A DNA stretch of 64,000 bases from Flavobacteriales bacterium (GTDB lineage: Bacteria > Bacteroidota > Bacteroidia > Flavobacteriales_F > PHOS-HE28). The stretch is taken from contig JAHDVX010000001.1 in assembly GCA_023382455.1 (NCBI GenBank), forward strand, positions 62,001-126,000, read 5' to 3'. Every line of letters begins with the position of its first letter. Within the stretch, counting starts at the first letter, position 1. The notes beneath the pieces were generated by a model. The model saw only the letters and a program-made list of their open reading frames with translations. It had not been told where the DNA came from and searched no databases. Positions 34,083 to 43,403 of the stretch are shown here, piece by piece. The translations under genes were made by a program, and so were the position numbers.

Positions 34083-37000
34083 CGGCCGCTGAGGTAATTG
34101 AGTTGGAGGATGGAAAGGTCCAGGGCCAGCAATGCCCCGATGCGTCCGTTGCGCAGGTCGTAGGCCTGGCCCAGGGTCTGGATGTAGGTGGTGTAGCCGA
34201 TCTCGCCGGCCTGGTAGTTGCGCGTGGCATTGTTCAGCAGGGCCTCGGAGAGGGCGGCTCCTTGTTGGTCGTAGAAGGCGCTTTCCCGTTGGCGTTGACG
34301 GAGGTCTTCCACGGCGGCGGCCCATTGGGCGGTAGTGCTTCGCATGGCTGCCAGCCGCTCTTGTTCGGCAATGCGCGCATTGAGCATGGCGGCCTTGGCG
34401 AGCCCGCCTTGGCCGGTCTTGAGCAAGGGTACCGATAGGCCCACGGTACCGCCCCAGTAGGGGGCCAGGCCGTCGAGGCTTTGGCTGAAGGCGCCCAACT
34501 TGATCGAGGGGGTCCATTGGGCGCGGGCGAGTTTGGCTTCGGCCCGGCCCAGCGCTTGCAATGCGGTGAAGGTTCGCAGCTCGGGGTTTGCGGCGGTGGG
34601 CAGGGAATCCAGTGCTGGTGGCTGCAGGGGCGTGAGCGGTGGCAGGGAGCCAATGGCGGGCGTGCCGGTCCATTGGCACAGGAGGGCCTCGGCGGCAACG
34701 GCTTCAGCATCTGCGGCCTGCCTGGCCAGTTTTACCCGTTCCCATTCGGCGTGGGCGCTGAGGCTTTCCAAGGGCGGACTTTCGCCCACCTGCACCTTGC
34801 GTTCGGCGAAGGCGGCGAAGTTGCCGTAGAGGCTGTCGAGCATGGTGTAGAGGCGTTGCCGCTCGCGTGCGGCCTGCAGCCCCAGGAAGGCCGAGGCGGC
34901 CTCGTGCTGCACTTGGGCCCGGGTAAGGGTGGCGCGCCCGCGGGCCAAGGCGATGCGTTGCTGCTGGACCTGAGCCCTGCGTACGATGGTGTTCGGTGCC
35001 TCCAGGCCGGTGGCCGCGCTGAGGTTGTGGTCGTTCACCGAGGAGTTGATCTGGCCGAACTGGTATTGAAGGTCCAACGGGGCCAGGGTGAACACGGTGG
35101 CCTTCAGCGCTTCTTCGCGCTCCACGCCGGCCTGTGCGGCCACCATGCCGGGATGGCCTTGGAGGGCCAATTGCACGGCCTGTTCCATGGTGAGCGGGGC
35201 CTGGCCATTGGCGGTGGGCGCGGCCGCCAGGAGCAGCAGCAATGTGGCGGTGGCCGGAGCGGTGCCGATGTTCCTGCGCCTGGCTGAGCCGAAGAGCTTG
35301 TAGAGCACGGGCAGCACGAAGAGGGTGAGCAGGGTGGAGGTGATCAAACCGCCGATCACCACCGTGGCCAAGGGGCGTTGCACCTCGCTGCCGGCGCTCT
35401 GGCTGATGGCCATGGGCAGGAAACCGAGGGATGCGACCATGGCGGTGGCCAGCACGGGGCGCAGGCGGTCGCGGGCGCCGTGGGTGATGCGTTCCATCAG
35501 GTCGGTGCCGCCCCGGCGTTCATCCTCTTCGAAGTAACTGATGAGCACAATGCCGTTGAGCACGGCCACGCCGAAGAGGGCGATGAAGCCCACGCCGGCG
35601 CTGATGCTGAAGGGCATGCCGCGCAGCCAAAGGGCGAGCACGCCGCCCACGGCCGCCAACGGCACGGCACTGAAGATCAGCAGGGCCTTGCGCGTGCTGT
35701 TGAAGGCCATGAACAGCAGGAAGAAGATGAGCAGCAGGGCCACGGGCACGGCCAAGCCCAGTCGGGCCTTGGCCTCTTGCAGGTTCTGGAAGGTGCCGCC
35801 GTAGGTGATGTAATAGCCGGGGGGCAGGGCAAGCTTCGCATGGAGGCGCGCCTGTATATCATGCGCCACGCTTTGGATGTCGCGGTCGCGCACGTTGGCC
35901 TCCACCACGATGCGGCGTTCGCCATCCTCGCGGGTCACCTGTGCCGGGGCGCTTCGGAAGGTCACGTCGGCCACCTCGCGCAAGGGTACCTGGTCCCCTG
36001 CATCAAGCGGTACGCGGAGGTCCTTCACCATGTCGATGTCGGCTGCGCGGTATCCGGCCATGCGCACCACCAGGTCGAACTTCCGCTCGCCTTCGTATAC
36101 CGTGCCGGCCTTGCCCCCGGCCAGTGCCGTGGTGAGCACCCGGTTGGCCTGGGCCACGGTGAGGCCATACTGCGCAAGGCGGCCACGATCATACTTCACC
36201 ACCAATTGCGGCATGCCCACCACCTGTTCCACCTTCAGGTCGGTGAGGCCGGGGATGTCCGCGATCAGCCCCGCGATCTCGTTGCCCTTCTTGTACAGCA
36301 ATTCGAGGTCCTCGCCGAAGAGCTTGATGGCGATGTCGCTCTTCACCCCGGCGATGAGTTCATTGAAGCGCATTTGGATGGGCTGTTCGAAGCTCAGGTT
36401 CACGCCGGGCACCACGTTCATGGCCTGCTCCATCTTTTCGGCCAGTTGCGCCGAGGTGCGCGCGGTGGTCCATTCCTTTTTGTCCTTCAGCACAATGATC
36501 AGGTCGGCGCTTTCGATGGGCATGGGGTCGGAGGGGATCTCACTGGTGCCGATCTTGCTCACTACTTCCTTCACCTCGGGGAAGCTGTCCAGCAGGATGT
36601 GCTCCAGTTGCGTGCCCACCATCATGGTCTGCTCCAGGCTGCTTCCTTGACGGATGGTGTAGTTGGTGGCGAAGTCGCCCTCATCGAGCTCGGGGATGAA
36701 TTCCCCACCGAGGCTGTTGAAGAGCAGGCCCGCGCCGATCAACAGCAGCAAAGCGGTGCCCACCACGGCCTTGGGCGCGTTCAGCGCCTTGCGCAGCAAG
36801 GGGGTGTATGCGTTCTGCAGGCGGGTCACCAAGCGGTCGCTCAGGCTGTCGTGGGCCTGCACGCGTTTGCTCAGGACCAAGGAGCTGATGAAGGGCACCC
36901 AGGTAAGGCTGAGCAGCAGCGCGCCGATGATGGCGAAGCTTACGGTGAAGGCCATGGGCTTGAACATTTTGCCCTCCACGCCGGTGAGGGCGAAAATGGG

Positions 37001-38380
37001 CACGTACACGATGAGGATGATGACCTGCCCGAACACGGCGCTGCGCATCAGGCGCGAGGAGCTGCGCACCACTTCGCCGTTCATGGCGCGCTGGTCCAGC
37101 ACTTGGCCGGCGAAGCGGCCGTGGAGCAGGAAGAGCACGCCTTCCACGATGATCACGGCGCCGTCCACGATCAGGCCGAAATCCAGGGCGCCCATGCTCA
37201 TCAGGTTGGCGGTCTGGCCGAAGAGGTTCATCAGACCGATGGCGAAGAGCATGCTCAGGGGGATCAGGGAGGCCACGATGAGGCCCGCGCGCAGATTGCC
37301 CAGCACCAACACCAGCACCAGCACCACGATCAGTGCGCCCAGCCCCAGGTTCTCCTCCACGGTGGCAGTGGTGCGGGCGATCAGTTTGGACCGGTCCACG
37401 AACACGTCGATGGCCACGCCGGGGGGCAGTGACGTGCCGATCTGGGCCATGCGCTCCTTCACGCCGTTGATTACCTGCATGGCGTTGCCGCCCTTGATCA
37501 TCAGCACCACGCCGCCCACGGTCTCGCCCTGTCCGTTGCGCATCATGGCGCCGAAGCGCGGGGCGAAGCCCAGTCTTACCTCGGCCACGTCCTTGATGCG
37601 GATGGGGCTGCCTCCCTTGGTGCGAATGGCCAGCCCGGCAATGTCGTCCGTGGAGGTGATCAGGCCTTCGCCGCGGACGTAGTACAGGTTGGGGCCTTTT
37701 TCGATGTAGCTGCCCCCGGTGTTGGCGTTGTTTTCCGCCAGGGTGTTGTACACATCGATCAGGGTGAGGTCCATGCTGAGCAGTTTGGCGGGGTCCACCG
37801 CCACTTCGTATTGCTTGAGCTTTCCGCCGAAGCTGCTCACGTCCACCACGCCGGGCACGCCCAGTAGTTGGCGGCGCACGATCCAATCCTGGATGGTGCG
37901 CAGGCGCATGGCGTCGAATTCGTCGCGGTGGGCGCTGTCCACGGTGAGGGAGTATTGGTAGATCTCGCCCAGCCCGGTGGTGGGCGGCAGCATGCCGGGC
38001 CTGCCGAATTCGGAGGGAATGTCCTCCTCGGCGGACTTCAGCCGCTCGGCCACCAGCTGCCGGGCCAGGGCGGTGGGCACGTTGTCCTCGAAGACGATGG
38101 TGATCACGCTAAGGCCGCTGCGGCTCACGCTGCGCAGTTGCACCAGGTCCGGCAGGTTCTTGAACTGCAGTTCCAGCGGGAAGGTGATGAACTGCTCCAC
38201 CTCCTGCGTGGCCAGGGTGGGCGCTGAGGTGATCACCTGCACCTGGTTGTTGGTGGCGTCCGGAAGGGCGTCCACGCTCAGGCGGGACACGGACCAAATG
38301 CCCCAGCCCAGGAAGATGGCCAGCAGCACGCCGGTGATGGTCTTGTTCTCCACGGAGAACCGGATGATGCGTTCGATCAT
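34079..38380 (-). CDS. cusA: CusA/CzcA-type heavy-metal RND pump fused to a TolC-like outer-membrane factor
   Basis: 1433 residues, about 400 longer than CusA. Residues 1-1035 are an RND transporter: MIERIIRFSVENKTITGVLL, DALPDATNNQVQVIT, repeated 4- and 6-helix bundles, and a GLIVDGAVIIVEG helix. After LPVLYKLFGSARRRNIG a hydrophobic segment (TATLLLLLAAAPTANGQA, about 1043-1060) that looks like a signal peptide leads into an outer-membrane-factor (TolC/CusC) helical domain to the C-terminus (LTMEQAVQLALQGHPG, GEIGYTTYIQTLGQAYDLRN). Such fusions are known in Bacteroidota. ATG 38380 is preferred by family alignment; ATG 38392 would add four residues. Confidence 0.93.
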   Translation of the reverse strand: MIERIIRFSVENKTITGVLLAIFLGWGIWSVSRLSVDALPDATNNQVQVITSAPTLATQEVEQFITFPLELQFKNLPDLVQLRSVSRSGLSVITIVFEDNVPTALARQLVAERLKSAEEDIPSEFGRPGMLPPTTGLGEIYQYSLTVDSAHRDEFDAMRLRTIQDWIVRRQLLGVPGVVDVSSFGGKLKQYEVAVDPAKLLSMDLTLIDVYNTLAENNANTGGSYIEKGPNLYYVRGEGLITSTDDIAGLAIRTKGGSPIRIKDVAEVRLGFAPRFGAMMRNGQGETVGGVVLMIKGGNAMQVINGVKERMAQIGTSLPPGVAIDVFVDRSKLIARTTATVEENLGLGALIVVLVLVLVLGNLRAGLIVASLIPLSMLFAIGLMNLFGQTANLMSMGALDFGLIVDGAVIIVEGVLFLLHGRFAGQVLDQRAMNGEVVRSSSRLMRSAVFGQVIILIVYVPIFALTGVEGKMFKPMAFTVSFAIIGALLLSLTWVPFISSLVLSKRVQAHDSLSDRLVTRLQNAYTPLLRKALNAPKAVVGTALLLLIGAGLLFNSLGGEFIPELDEGDFATNYTIRQGSSLEQTMMVGTQLEHILLDSFPEVKEVVSKIGTSEIPSDPMPIESADLIIVLKDKKEWTTARTSAQLAEKMEQAMNVVPGVNLSFEQPIQMRFNELIAGVKSDIAIKLFGEDLELLYKKGNEIAGLIADIPGLTDLKVEQVVGMPQLVVKYDRGRLAQYGLTVAQANRVLTTALAGGKAGTVYEGERKFDLVVRMAGYRAADIDMVKDLRVPLDAGDQVPLREVADVTFRSAPAQVTREDGERRIVVEANVRDRDIQSVAHDIQARLHAKLALPPGYYITYGGTFQNLQEAKARLGLAVPVALLLIFFLLFMAFNSTRKALLIFSAVPLAAVGGVLALWLRGMPFSISAGVGFIALFGVAVLNGIVLISYFEEDERRGGTDLMERITHGARDRLRPVLATAMVASLGFLPMAISQSAGSEVQRPLATVVIGGLITSTLLTLFVLPVLYKLFGSARRRNIGTAPATATLLLLLAAAPTANGQAPLTMEQAVQLALQGHPGMVAAQAGVEREEALKATVFTLAPLDLQYQFGQINSSVNDHNLSAATGLEAPNTIVRRAQVQQQRIALARGRATLTRAQVQHEAASAFLGLQAARERQRLYTMLDSLYGNFAAFAERKVQVGESPPLESLSAHAEWERVKLARQAADAEAVAAEALLCQWTGTPAIGSLPPLTPLQPPALDSLPTAANPELRTFTALQALGRAEAKLARAQWTPSIKLGAFSQSLDGLAPYWGGTVGLSVPLLKTGQGGLAKAAMLNARIAEQERLAAMRSTTAQWAAAVEDLRQRQRESAFYDQQGAALSEALLNNATRNYQAGEIGYTTYIQTLGQAYDLRNGRIGALLALDLSILQLNYLSGR

Positions 38381-38480
38381 GAATGCGCACATTGTGCCCG
38401 GTGAGGGCGATCAAGAAATGAAAGGAGGAGAAACGGCACGCGGGGCAGGGCCTCACCGCGCAGGGGCGCTCAGCGCCGGT

Positions 38481-38846
38481 TCAGGCCTTGGGCGGGTTCC
38501 ACTTGGAACCGCTGAAGGAGGCGAAGTCCGTCTCGGAATATTCGGGGGCCAGTTGCATGGCGGCCGTTGGAACCTGCAAGGCCGGTTGCGGCGCGGTGAG
38601 CACAACGGCCATGCCGCTGCAAGCGCAGAATTCATTGTGACAGCCGTCGTCAAAGGGGCTGTGGTCGTGCTCCTGATCGGGCACATCATCGTGGTGATGA
38701 CCCGGCCCGTCGGGATCATGGTGGCCGAAGTCGCTGTGATGCTCCAGCAGGTGCGCCACCACCTGGGGCACGCGCACCCATTCGTGCATTTCCGTGGCGC
38801 TCCAAGCATAGAGCACCAGGGTGAGCAGGAAGAGGGCGCGGGGCAT
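38481..38846 (-). CDS. His/Cys-rich hypothetical protein of the metal-efflux operon
   Basis: 121 residues from the ATG at 38846, preceded within 7-14 bases by TACCTTTG. A short N-terminal hydrophobic stretch (PRALFLLTLVLYAWSA) may be a signal peptide or anchor. Residues about 36-80 contain more than ten histidines plus acidic residues and three cysteines (HHSDFGHHDPDGPGHHHDD, HNEFCACSG), a likely metal-binding linker. It lies 100 bases upstream of the RND gene in the same direction. A periplasmic metal sensor or buffer for the pump is plausible but unproven. Confidence 0.7.
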   Translation of the reverse strand: MPRALFLLTLVLYAWSATEMHEWVRVPQVVAHLLEHHSDFGHHDPDGPGHHHDDVPDQEHDHSPFDDGCHNEFCACSGMAVVLTAPQPALQVPTAAMQLAPEYSETDFASFSGSKWNPPKA

Positions 38847-38852
38847 CAAAAG

Positions 38853-38860
38853 CAAAGGTA
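38853..38860 (-). promoter_or_regulatory. Bacteroidota-type -7 element of the metal-efflux operon
   Basis: The reverse strand reads TACCTTTG, ending six bases before the ATG of the His-rich protein gene. Transcription would start at or next to the start codon. Confidence 0.6.
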
Positions 38861-38938
38861 GGAGAACGAAACCACACCAGGAACTGGCCCGATCCAGGTG
38901 GAAGGCGGCCTTTACAACCTTCCGGGCGCACGCCTCCC

Positions 38939-39370
38939 CTACTCCACCACCATGCGGGCCAGGAGGGCCCTCACCTTGATGCGGTCCGTCATGCCGGAAA
39001 TGCGGTACTCCGTGCGCGCGGTGAAATTGATGATGAGGTCCAGGTCGTCCGCCACGCCGAGCGCCACGGGCCTGCCGCCGCTCCAAGCGATGGCCACATG
39101 GGTAAGCGTGGGTAAATTCCGGAACGTGTGGCGCGCAGGCAAATAACCCGTCATGGCCTCCCGCGCGGTGGCCATGCGGTCACCGGTCACCGTCGTGAAG
39201 GGAGCATGGCCCCGCAGCAATTGCCAAGCCAGTGCATTGGCCGAGGCCGAGGTGTAATGCCCCTCCGGAAGCCGCTTGAAAACGTGGAGGCTGTCCAACC
39301 GCTGGGCATGCGCACGGAGCGCCGCAACCAAGGCCAAAGCGGGAAGGACCGTGCGGAGCCACTGGGCCAT
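38939..39370 (-). CDS. Hypothetical secreted protein
   Basis: 143 residues. A signal peptide (MAQWLRTVLPALALVAALRAHAQ) is followed by a small domain with no motif I recognise: RLPEGHYTSASANALAWQLL, TAREAMTGYLPARHTF and DDLDLIINFTARTEYRI. The C-terminal half could form a beta sheet. TAGCTTCG ends four bases before the ATG, supporting this start. It lies upstream of, and in the same direction as, the metal-efflux operon, but the latter has its own -7 element, so co-regulation is uncertain. Confidence 0.65.
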   Translation of the reverse strand: MAQWLRTVLPALALVAALRAHAQRLDSLHVFKRLPEGHYTSASANALAWQLLRGHAPFTTVTGDRMATAREAMTGYLPARHTFRNLPTLTHVAIAWSGGRPVALGVADDLDLIINFTARTEYRISGMTDRIKVRALLARMVVE

Positions 39371-39374
39371 GGCA

Positions 39375-39382
39375 CGAAGCTA
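39375..39382 (-). promoter_or_regulatory. Bacteroidota-type -7 element upstream of the hypothetical secreted protein
   Basis: The reverse strand reads TAGCTTCG, matching TAnnTTCG, four bases before the ATG at 39370. Confidence 0.4.
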
Positions 39383-39416
39383 CTGAGGCGGCATGAAAGA
39401 AACGGACGGTTCAAGG

Positions 39417-39456
39417 GTGCGAGAGTGCGAGAGTGCGAGAGGAGCGGCCCTCGCAC
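39417..39456 (+). repeat. Short tandem repeat (GTGCGAGA x3) with inverted arm
   Basis: GTGCGAGA occurs three times head to tail at 39417-39440, followed after nine bases by CTCGCAC (39450-39456), the complement of the unit, so the transcript could fold as a hairpin. The 401-base gap 39371-39771 shows no gene. The only other item seen is a weak promoter-like pair: TTGAC at 39666 and AACTTTG at 39689. Confidence 0.7.
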
Positions 39457-39665
39457 ACTAGCAATCTGAACTTTTGCACCACATCGTTCTTCCACCGGAT
39501 GGAAAAAGAGAACGGATCTTCCTCACCGGCTCAATAGCGAACAAGCTGATCGTTCGAAGAGCCGGCATGCCTGATGGGAAATGCACCGATCGCATAAGGT
39601 GGAAGATTGCCCCAGCACCTAAATCCGGTCCAAGTAACCCGGAGCAGACAATGCCTGGGGCATCC

Positions 39666-39695
39666 TTGACACATTCCTCCCCATTCCCAACTTTG
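39666..39695 (+). promoter_or_regulatory. Possible promoter of the glycosyltransferase gene
   Basis: TTGAC at 39666-39670 and CAACTTTG ending at 39695 resemble a -33 TTG and -7 TAnnTTTG pair (first base C instead of T) with about 19 bases between them. It lies 76 bases before the ATG at 39772. This is a weak call based on spacing only. Confidence 0.3.
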
Positions 39696-39771
39696 CGCGC
39701 TTCCCGGAGCATGGCCCCATACCTCATGGCCTGCCCCGAACCGGTTGCCGCGCTCCCGCATCGGACCATTC

Positions 39772-40944
39772 ATGCACCAGGACGGACCAACCAGGACCTT
39801 GGACCTTTTGTACCCCTCCTTGGGCGACTCCCATGACATCCGTACCTGGAGCGGTGTCGTCTACTTCATTGCCAAAGCACTGGAAAGCAACGGTACCCGC
39901 GTTCATCGGTTGAATGAACTGGGGCAAAAGCGGCTCCTGGTCAACAAGGCGATGAACCGGTTATCCGGCATGATCGGATCGAGCCTGTCGCTGCCCACTG
40001 AACGCTCACTGCCCATGGCCGAGCGTTTCGCCGCCTCCATCACCAGGCGTTTGTCCAAGGGAGACTACGATGCCGTGTTCTCCCCGAGCAGTATTCCCGT
40101 GGCGCTGCTGCGCTCCGGCCAGCCCAAGGTGCTCTATACGGATGCCACGTTCGCGGACCTCCTCGAACAATACCCTGAACTGGAGGAATATCCTGAAGCC
40201 TTCGTGGAAACCGGACACGAACTGGAACGCACGGCATTGGCCAATTGCGACCTGTGCATCTATGCATCACAATGGGCGGCCCGCTCCGCAGTGAACCGCT
40301 ACGGTGCCGACCCTTCCAAGGTGCGGGTGGTGCCATTCGGCAGCAATCTGGAACTGAAAGTGCCGGACGAACTGGTGTACCGGGCCATCGATGCACGGCC
40401 CACGGACCGTTGTGAACTGCTCTTCCTGGGTGTCCATTGGGAACGGAAAGGTGGGCCGCTGGCCGTCCGTGTGGTCCAGGAATTGAACCGGGCCGGGCTT
40501 GCCTCCACCCTGACCGTGATCGGCTGCCAACCTGCTGCCGGTACGGACATGACGCATGTGCGGGTCCTTCCCTTCATCGACAAGACCATGCCCATGGGGC
40601 AGCGCCGGTTGATCAACCATTTTCTCCGGTCCCATTTCCTGATCCTTCCCTCCCTGGCCGAATGCTATGGCATCGTGTTCGCCGAGGCGAGTTCCTTGGG
40701 AGTGCCCAGCTTGGCACGTGAAGTGGGCGGCGTGCCTGAAGTGGTACGGTCCGGCCACAACGGGTTTCTCTTCCCCCCGGATGCTGGAGAGTCCCCTTAC
40801 GTGGACCGCATCCTGGCCCTGATGGCCGACCGGGATGCCTACCGGGACTTGGCGATGTCCGCGATACGGGAGCATTCAGAACGGTTGAACTGGTCGGTGG
40901 CGGGGGCACGCCTGATGGCCGAGACCGCTGCGCTGGTGCACTGA
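39772..40944 (+). CDS. Family 4-type glycosyltransferase (GT-B)
   Basis: 390 residues from the ATG at 39772 (MHQDGPTRTLDLLYPSLGDS). The C-terminal Rossmann half shows the GT4 signature: LLFLGVHWERKGGPLAVRVV, then LILPSLAECYGIVFAEASSLGVP with the E-x7-E donor-binding motif, and GNGFLFPPD-like AHNGFLF. It would use a nucleotide-sugar donor at the cytoplasmic face of the inner membrane, probably for polysaccharide or glycolipid assembly. No other glycosyltransferase is adjacent. The in-frame TTG at 39745 is a less likely start. Confidence 0.88.
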   Translation: MHQDGPTRTLDLLYPSLGDSHDIRTWSGVVYFIAKALESNGTRVHRLNELGQKRLLVNKAMNRLSGMIGSSLSLPTERSLPMAERFAASITRRLSKGDYDAVFSPSSIPVALLRSGQPKVLYTDATFADLLEQYPELEEYPEAFVETGHELERTALANCDLCIYASQWAARSAVNRYGADPSKVRVVPFGSNLELKVPDELVYRAIDARPTDRCELLFLGVHWERKGGPLAVRVVQELNRAGLASTLTVIGCQPAAGTDMTHVRVLPFIDKTMPMGQRRLINHFLRSHFLILPSLAECYGIVFAEASSLGVPSLAREVGGVPEVVRSGHNGFLFPPDAGESPYVDRILALMADRDAYRDLAMSAIREHSERLNWSVAGARLMAETAALVH

Positions 40945-41073
40945 TCTCTCCTCGGCTGCGGAACCAACCCGGCGTTCGTTTCTCCAGCACGATCCGCGCA
41001 CACCCCGGGCCAAGCCCATCGAACCTGACGATCGCCGTTCCTGGCGGGCCCGGGCCATTCCGATCTTCGCGCC

Positions 41074-42351
<1,278 letters not shown>

Positions 42352-42357
42352 CCGTGA

Positions 42358-42759
42358 TCACCGGCCCAGCAGGCGCCCCAACCGTTCCAAGCGCTCCCGC
42401 TCGGCCTTGTTTGTCCGTGCAAAGGCCTCGCTGATGGCCGTGGCCGTCTCCAATACCAGGCGTTTCATACCGGCATCGTAACTGGAGGCATGGGTGCGGA
42501 AGTCCTCGGCGAACCGGTTGTACGCCTCCTCACTGTCCATCGCCTCGCCCATGGCGAAGTCGAAGCTTATCCCGATGTAGTGCGCGGCATCGGTGCCGAA
42601 CTCGTCGCGGCTCGCTTCCAAAGGCAGCCACTTTCCCTTCACCAACGCCTTCAGCCGTTCCACTTCCGCAAGGCGCACCTTGCCGTCGCCGGCGGCCACG
42701 CTGTAGAACAGGTATCCCAAGCTGGTGTAGATATCGATGTATGTGCTCGCGTTGCTCAT
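42358..42759 (-). CDS. TerB-like helical protein (hypothetical)
   Basis: 133 residues from the ATG at 42759 (MSNASTYIDIYTSLGYLFY). It is all-helical with the pattern LGYLFYSVAAGDGKVRLAEVERLKALV, reminiscent of TerB/DjlA N-terminal domains that bind metal through acidic residues. Conserved acidic positions (AGDGKV, DEFGTDAAHY) fit, but the resemblance is moderate. Cytosolic. No neighbour gives a function; it is convergent with the CoA-transferase gene. Confidence 0.65.
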   Translation of the reverse strand: MSNASTYIDIYTSLGYLFYSVAAGDGKVRLAEVERLKALVKGKWLPLEASRDEFGTDAAHYIGISFDFAMGEAMDSEEAYNRFAEDFRTHASSYDAGMKRLVLETATAISEAFARTNKAERERLERLGRLLGR

Positions 42760-42853
42760 ACCACAAAACAAGGCGTTTGGGGCAGCTCCGGCCTGACGAT
42801 GGTCACCTGATGTATATCGTGCGGCCAGGTCGCGACTTCATCGTGCGGCCGCC

Positions 42854-43324
42854 TCAATCCATCGCCTTCTCCAACAGCTTGCCGGCGGCATCGAAAGCCA
42901 CTTTCCATTCCGGTTGGCCCATCTGTTTCAGTTCCACTACATAGCTTACCATGCCTTCCATGGTGATCCGCTCCACATCGTCGGTGCGGAAGCCGGGGAA
43001 ATCGGCGGCGATGGCCTTGGCGACCTCCTCGGGGAGGTCGCTTGCGGAGATTTCCTCCTCATGGCGCAACTCCTTGCCATCGGCATCATACCACACTTCG
43101 TGGTCGCGGAAAAGCAGGCCGGTCTCGAACTCCACCTTGTACTGAGTGCCCCTCAGCTTCCACTCCACATCCATGGCTTTTGGATGGTTCTTGTTGAAAG
43201 CACCGAGCACCGGTGCGGGCAACTGTGCAGGTGCAAGCTTCTGCGCGTTGGCGAGGTTGAAAGAAAAGATGACGGCGACACCCGCCGTTGCCAAGGCTCT
43301 TGAAATGGCGATCGTGGTTCTCAT
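42854..43324 (-). CDS. Secreted PepSY-like domain protein
   Basis: 156 residues from the ATG at 43324, which opens a signal peptide (MRTTIAISRALATAGVAVIF, cleavage near NAQ). Two PepSY-like (BLIP-fold) halves follow, with the family pattern VEWKLRGTQYKVEFE, EVWYDADGKELRHEEEIS, LPEEVAKAIAADFPGF and VELKQMGQPEWKVAFDAAGKLLE. Such periplasmic proteins are often encoded next to two-component systems in Bacteroidota. Here the histidine kinase gene lies 79 bases upstream in the same direction, suggesting that it is a regulated target or a signal modulator. Confidence 0.8.
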   Translation of the reverse strand: MRTTIAISRALATAGVAVIFSFNLANAQKLAPAQLPAPVLGAFNKNHPKAMDVEWKLRGTQYKVEFETGLLFRDHEVWYDADGKELRHEEEISASDLPEEVAKAIAADFPGFRTDDVERITMEGMVSYVVELKQMGQPEWKVAFDAAGKLLEKAMD

Positions 43325-43403
43325 GGTATGCGTGCTTATCTGGAACAAATGGAGTGCAACACTTGGGAAAGAACTGGGAAGCCTCTGCCCCTTGGGACCT
43401 CCT

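Noticed and set aside
35378-37432. A 684-codon open frame on the forward strand opposite the metal pump gene
   Set aside because: Its translation is His/Gly/Ala-rich low-complexity typical of antisense frames in GC-rich DNA, whereas the reverse strand encodes a clear RND pump.
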